Source: CAVYPR01 sp052145775
GTDB lineage: Bacteria > Actinomycetota > Acidimicrobiia > Acidimicrobiales > RAAP-2
NCBI GenBank assembly: GCA_052145775.1
Contig: JBKQNY010000060.1
Coordinates: 1 to 6,349, forward strand
Direction of reading: 5' to 3'
Length of the DNA stretch: 6,349 nt
In this document: positions 4,941-6,349 of the stretch, piece by piece
Layout of the letters: each line of letters starts with the position of its first letter
How positions within the stretch are numbered: position 1 is the first letter of the stretch
Notes under the pieces: generated by a model
Seen by the model: only the letters and a program-made list of their open reading frames with translations
Database searches by the model: none
Told to the model about the DNA's origin: nothing
Position numbers and translations under genes: made by a program

Positions 4941-6349
4941 GTGGTCCAGATGATGCTCTGCGGCTCGCTGTAGGCGAGGAGGCCGTAGTCGCCGCCGTCG
5001 CGCCCGACGCCGCTCATCTTGAACCCGCCGAAGGGGGCGTCGTGGTTGCGCTGGGCGGTGTTCACGCCGACGTGGCCGGCCTGCAGCCGCCGGGCCACCG
5101 AGAAGGCCCGGGACCCGTCGCCGGAGAAGACGTAGTCGTAGAGGCCGTAGTCGCTGTCGTTGGCGATGGCCACGCCCTCCTCTTCGTCGTCGAAGGGGAT
5201 CATGGTGATGACCGGCCCGAAGATCTCCTGGCGGGCCACGGTCATCTTGTTGTCGCCGACGAGCAGGGTGGGGGCCACGTAGTAGCCGCGCTCGAACGGC
5301 GGCCGCTCGCCGCCGACCACGATCTCGGCGCCCTCGTCGGGGGCGGTGGCCACGAACGCCTCGATGCGCGCCCGCTGGACCGCCGAGATCACCGGGCCGA
5401 TGACCGTGTCCTTCTCGGTGGGGTCGCCCACCTTGAGCATGCCGGCCATGGCGGCCAGGCCGTCGCGGACCTGGTCGAAGAGGTTGCGGTGGACGACGGC
5501 CCGCGTCGGGGCCGTGCAGATCTGGCCCGAGTGGAAGGTCCAGGTGGACGAGATGCAGCCGATGGCGGCGCGCACGTCGGCGTCGTCGAGCACCACGCAG
5601 GCGCCCTTCCCGCCCAGCTCGAGCAGGAGGCGCTTCATCGTCTTCCCCGAGGCCTCCATGATGTGCGTGCCGACCTGGGTGGAGCCGGTGAAGCTGACCA
5701 TGTCGACGTCGGGGGAGTCGACCAGGGCGGCCGCCGGCTCGGGTCCCGCCGCGTTAACGAGGTTCACCACGCCGGGGGGGAAGCCGACCTCCTCGAAGAT
5801 CCGGGCCAGCTCCACGATGGCCAGCGGGTCCTGGGGGGCGGGCTTCATGACCACCGTGTTGCCGGCGGCGAGGGCCGGCGCCACCTTGCCGGCCATGTTG
5901 ACGAGGGGGAAATTGAACGAGGTGACGCAGGCCACCACCCCGACCGGCTGGCGGTTGACCATGCCGCCGATGATCCCGCCGGGGGCGAGCGGCGTGGCCC
6001 CCACCGCCTGGGGGAGCAGAGGGGTCTGCAGGACCCGGGTGGGGTCCTGGGCGTAGTGGGCGAATCGGACCGCCGCCTGGGGCACCTGCATCCGCGAGCC
6101 CACCGCCGCGGTGGCCCCGGTCTCGGCGATGACCAGCGGCAAGAGCTCCTTGGCGCGCGACCGTATGGCCTCGGCCGCCCGGGCCAGCAGGGCGCAGCGG
6201 TCGGCCACCGGGGCGGCCGCCCATGCCGGCAGCGCCCGGCGCGCCCCCGCCGCCGCGGCCAGCGCGCCCTCCGCGGGGGCGGCGGGGCCCCGGCCCCCCA
6301 CCACCACCGTGGCCGGGTTGAGGACCACGTAGGTGGCGCCGGCGGGGGC
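4937..6349 (-). CDS. NAD(P)-dependent aldehyde dehydrogenase, N-terminus cut by right edge
   Basis: Seen (numbered from the internal GTG at 6328): Rossmann-domain motifs TSFNFPLVN (136-144, N139 being the oxyanion Asn) and VMKPAPQ (160-166, K162 binding the cofactor), FTGST (213-217), general base E237 in LLLELGGK, catalytic C271 in SGQICTA, and EIFGP (368-372). The C-terminus is DAPFGGFKMSGVGRDGG (430-446) and beyond. Known: this enzyme superfamily oxidises aldehydes to carboxylic acids via a thiohemiacetal on the Cys, with NAD(P)+ as acceptor. All key residues are intact. The frame is open and codon-aligned to the last base of the window, and the residues before 6328 (ATYVVLNPAT across the junction) look like a normal N-terminus, so the true start is probably at or beyond the edge. 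From 6328 the protein is 463 residues, somewhat short for the usual 475-500. Inferred: it may act in the same pathway as the cyclase-family hydrolase 32 bp downstream; the substrate is unknown. Confidence 0.93.
   Translation of the reverse strand, partial: APAGATYVVLNPATVVVGGRGPAAPAEGALAAAAGARRALPAWAAAPVADRCALLARAAEAIRSRAKELLPLVIAETGATAAVGSRMQVPQAAVRFAHYAQDPTRVLQTPLLPQAVGATPLAPGGIIGGMVNRQPVGVVACVTSFNFPLVNMAGKVAPALAAGNTVVMKPAPQDPLAIVELARIFEEVGFPPGVVNLVNAAGPEPAAALVDSPDVDMVSFTGSTQVGTHIMEASGKTMKRLLLELGGKGACVVLDDADVRAAIGCISSTWTFHSGQICTAPTRAVVHRNLFDQVRDGLAAMAGMLKVGDPTEKDTVIGPVISAVQRARIEAFVATAPDEGAEIVVGGERPPFERGYYVAPTLLVGDNKMTVARQEIFGPVITMIPFDDEEEGVAIANDSDYGLYDYVFSGDGSRAFSVARRLQAGHVGVNTAQRNHDAPFGGFKMSGVGRDGGDYGLLAYSEPQSIIWTT

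Noticed and set aside
5752..5766. Possible second KstR-like site (GTTAACGAGGTT) within the aldehyde dehydrogenase gene
   Set aside because: AAC and GTT are separated by three bases instead of two, the outer bases do not fit, and it lies inside coding sequence far from any start.
5346..6056. 236-codon plus-strand frame opposite the aldehyde dehydrogenase
   Set aside because: Antisense to a gene with all catalytic residues; the Ser/Thr/Ala-rich translation matches no family I know.

Overview
The window is very GC-rich (roughly three quarters G+C by eye) and densely coded, with codon third positions almost always G or C. Together with a KstR-type TetR regulator, an OmpR/HisKA two-component pair, a protein that looks like the SCO6745 family, and start codons placed directly downstream of TANNNT boxes, this points to a high-GC actinobacterium. 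An uncultured Acidimicrobiia-like lineage is possible, but that is a guess from style, not a demonstrated placement.

Layout, left to right. (1) Positions 1-215, minus strand, hold the N-terminal 71 codons of a TetR repressor whose helix-turn-helix closely resembles KstR, the repressor of cholesterol/steroid catabolism; the gene runs off the left edge. (2) The divergent intergenic region 216-321 carries an exact match to the KstR operator consensus TNNAACNNGTTNNA between the expected -35 and -10 of kstR, plus leaderless-type promoters for both flanking genes. (3) A second TetR regulator follows at 322-1158 (+). (4) An OmpR/PhoB-type response regulator (1204-1872), a HisKA sensor kinase (1869-3191) and a probable SCO6745-family protein of unknown function (3188-3925) form a run in which each gene overlaps the next by a 4-base GTGA. 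(5) The strand switches at a 16-bp convergent junction holding an inverted repeat that includes both stop codons. (6) On the minus strand are a cyclase-family (PF04199-type) metal hydrolase (3942-4904) and, upstream of it, an NAD(P)-dependent aldehyde dehydrogenase (4937-6349) whose N-terminus is cut by the right edge.

How the genes may work together. The left part is regulatory: two TetR repressors and a two-component system. The autoregulated kstR implies that this genome encodes steroid or related catabolism elsewhere. The right part looks catabolic: an aldehyde dehydrogenase yields an acid, and a cyclase-family hydrolase would act on an amide, ester or lactone. The two are adjacent, but no sequence evidence links them to a named pathway. 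The most distinctive features are the KstR box with its promoter geometry, the repeated TANNNT-6-nt-start-codon architecture, and the translational coupling of a protein of unknown function to a two-component system. All gaps between genes are shorter than 110 bp. I saw no tRNA, rRNA, CRISPR array or insertion sequence.
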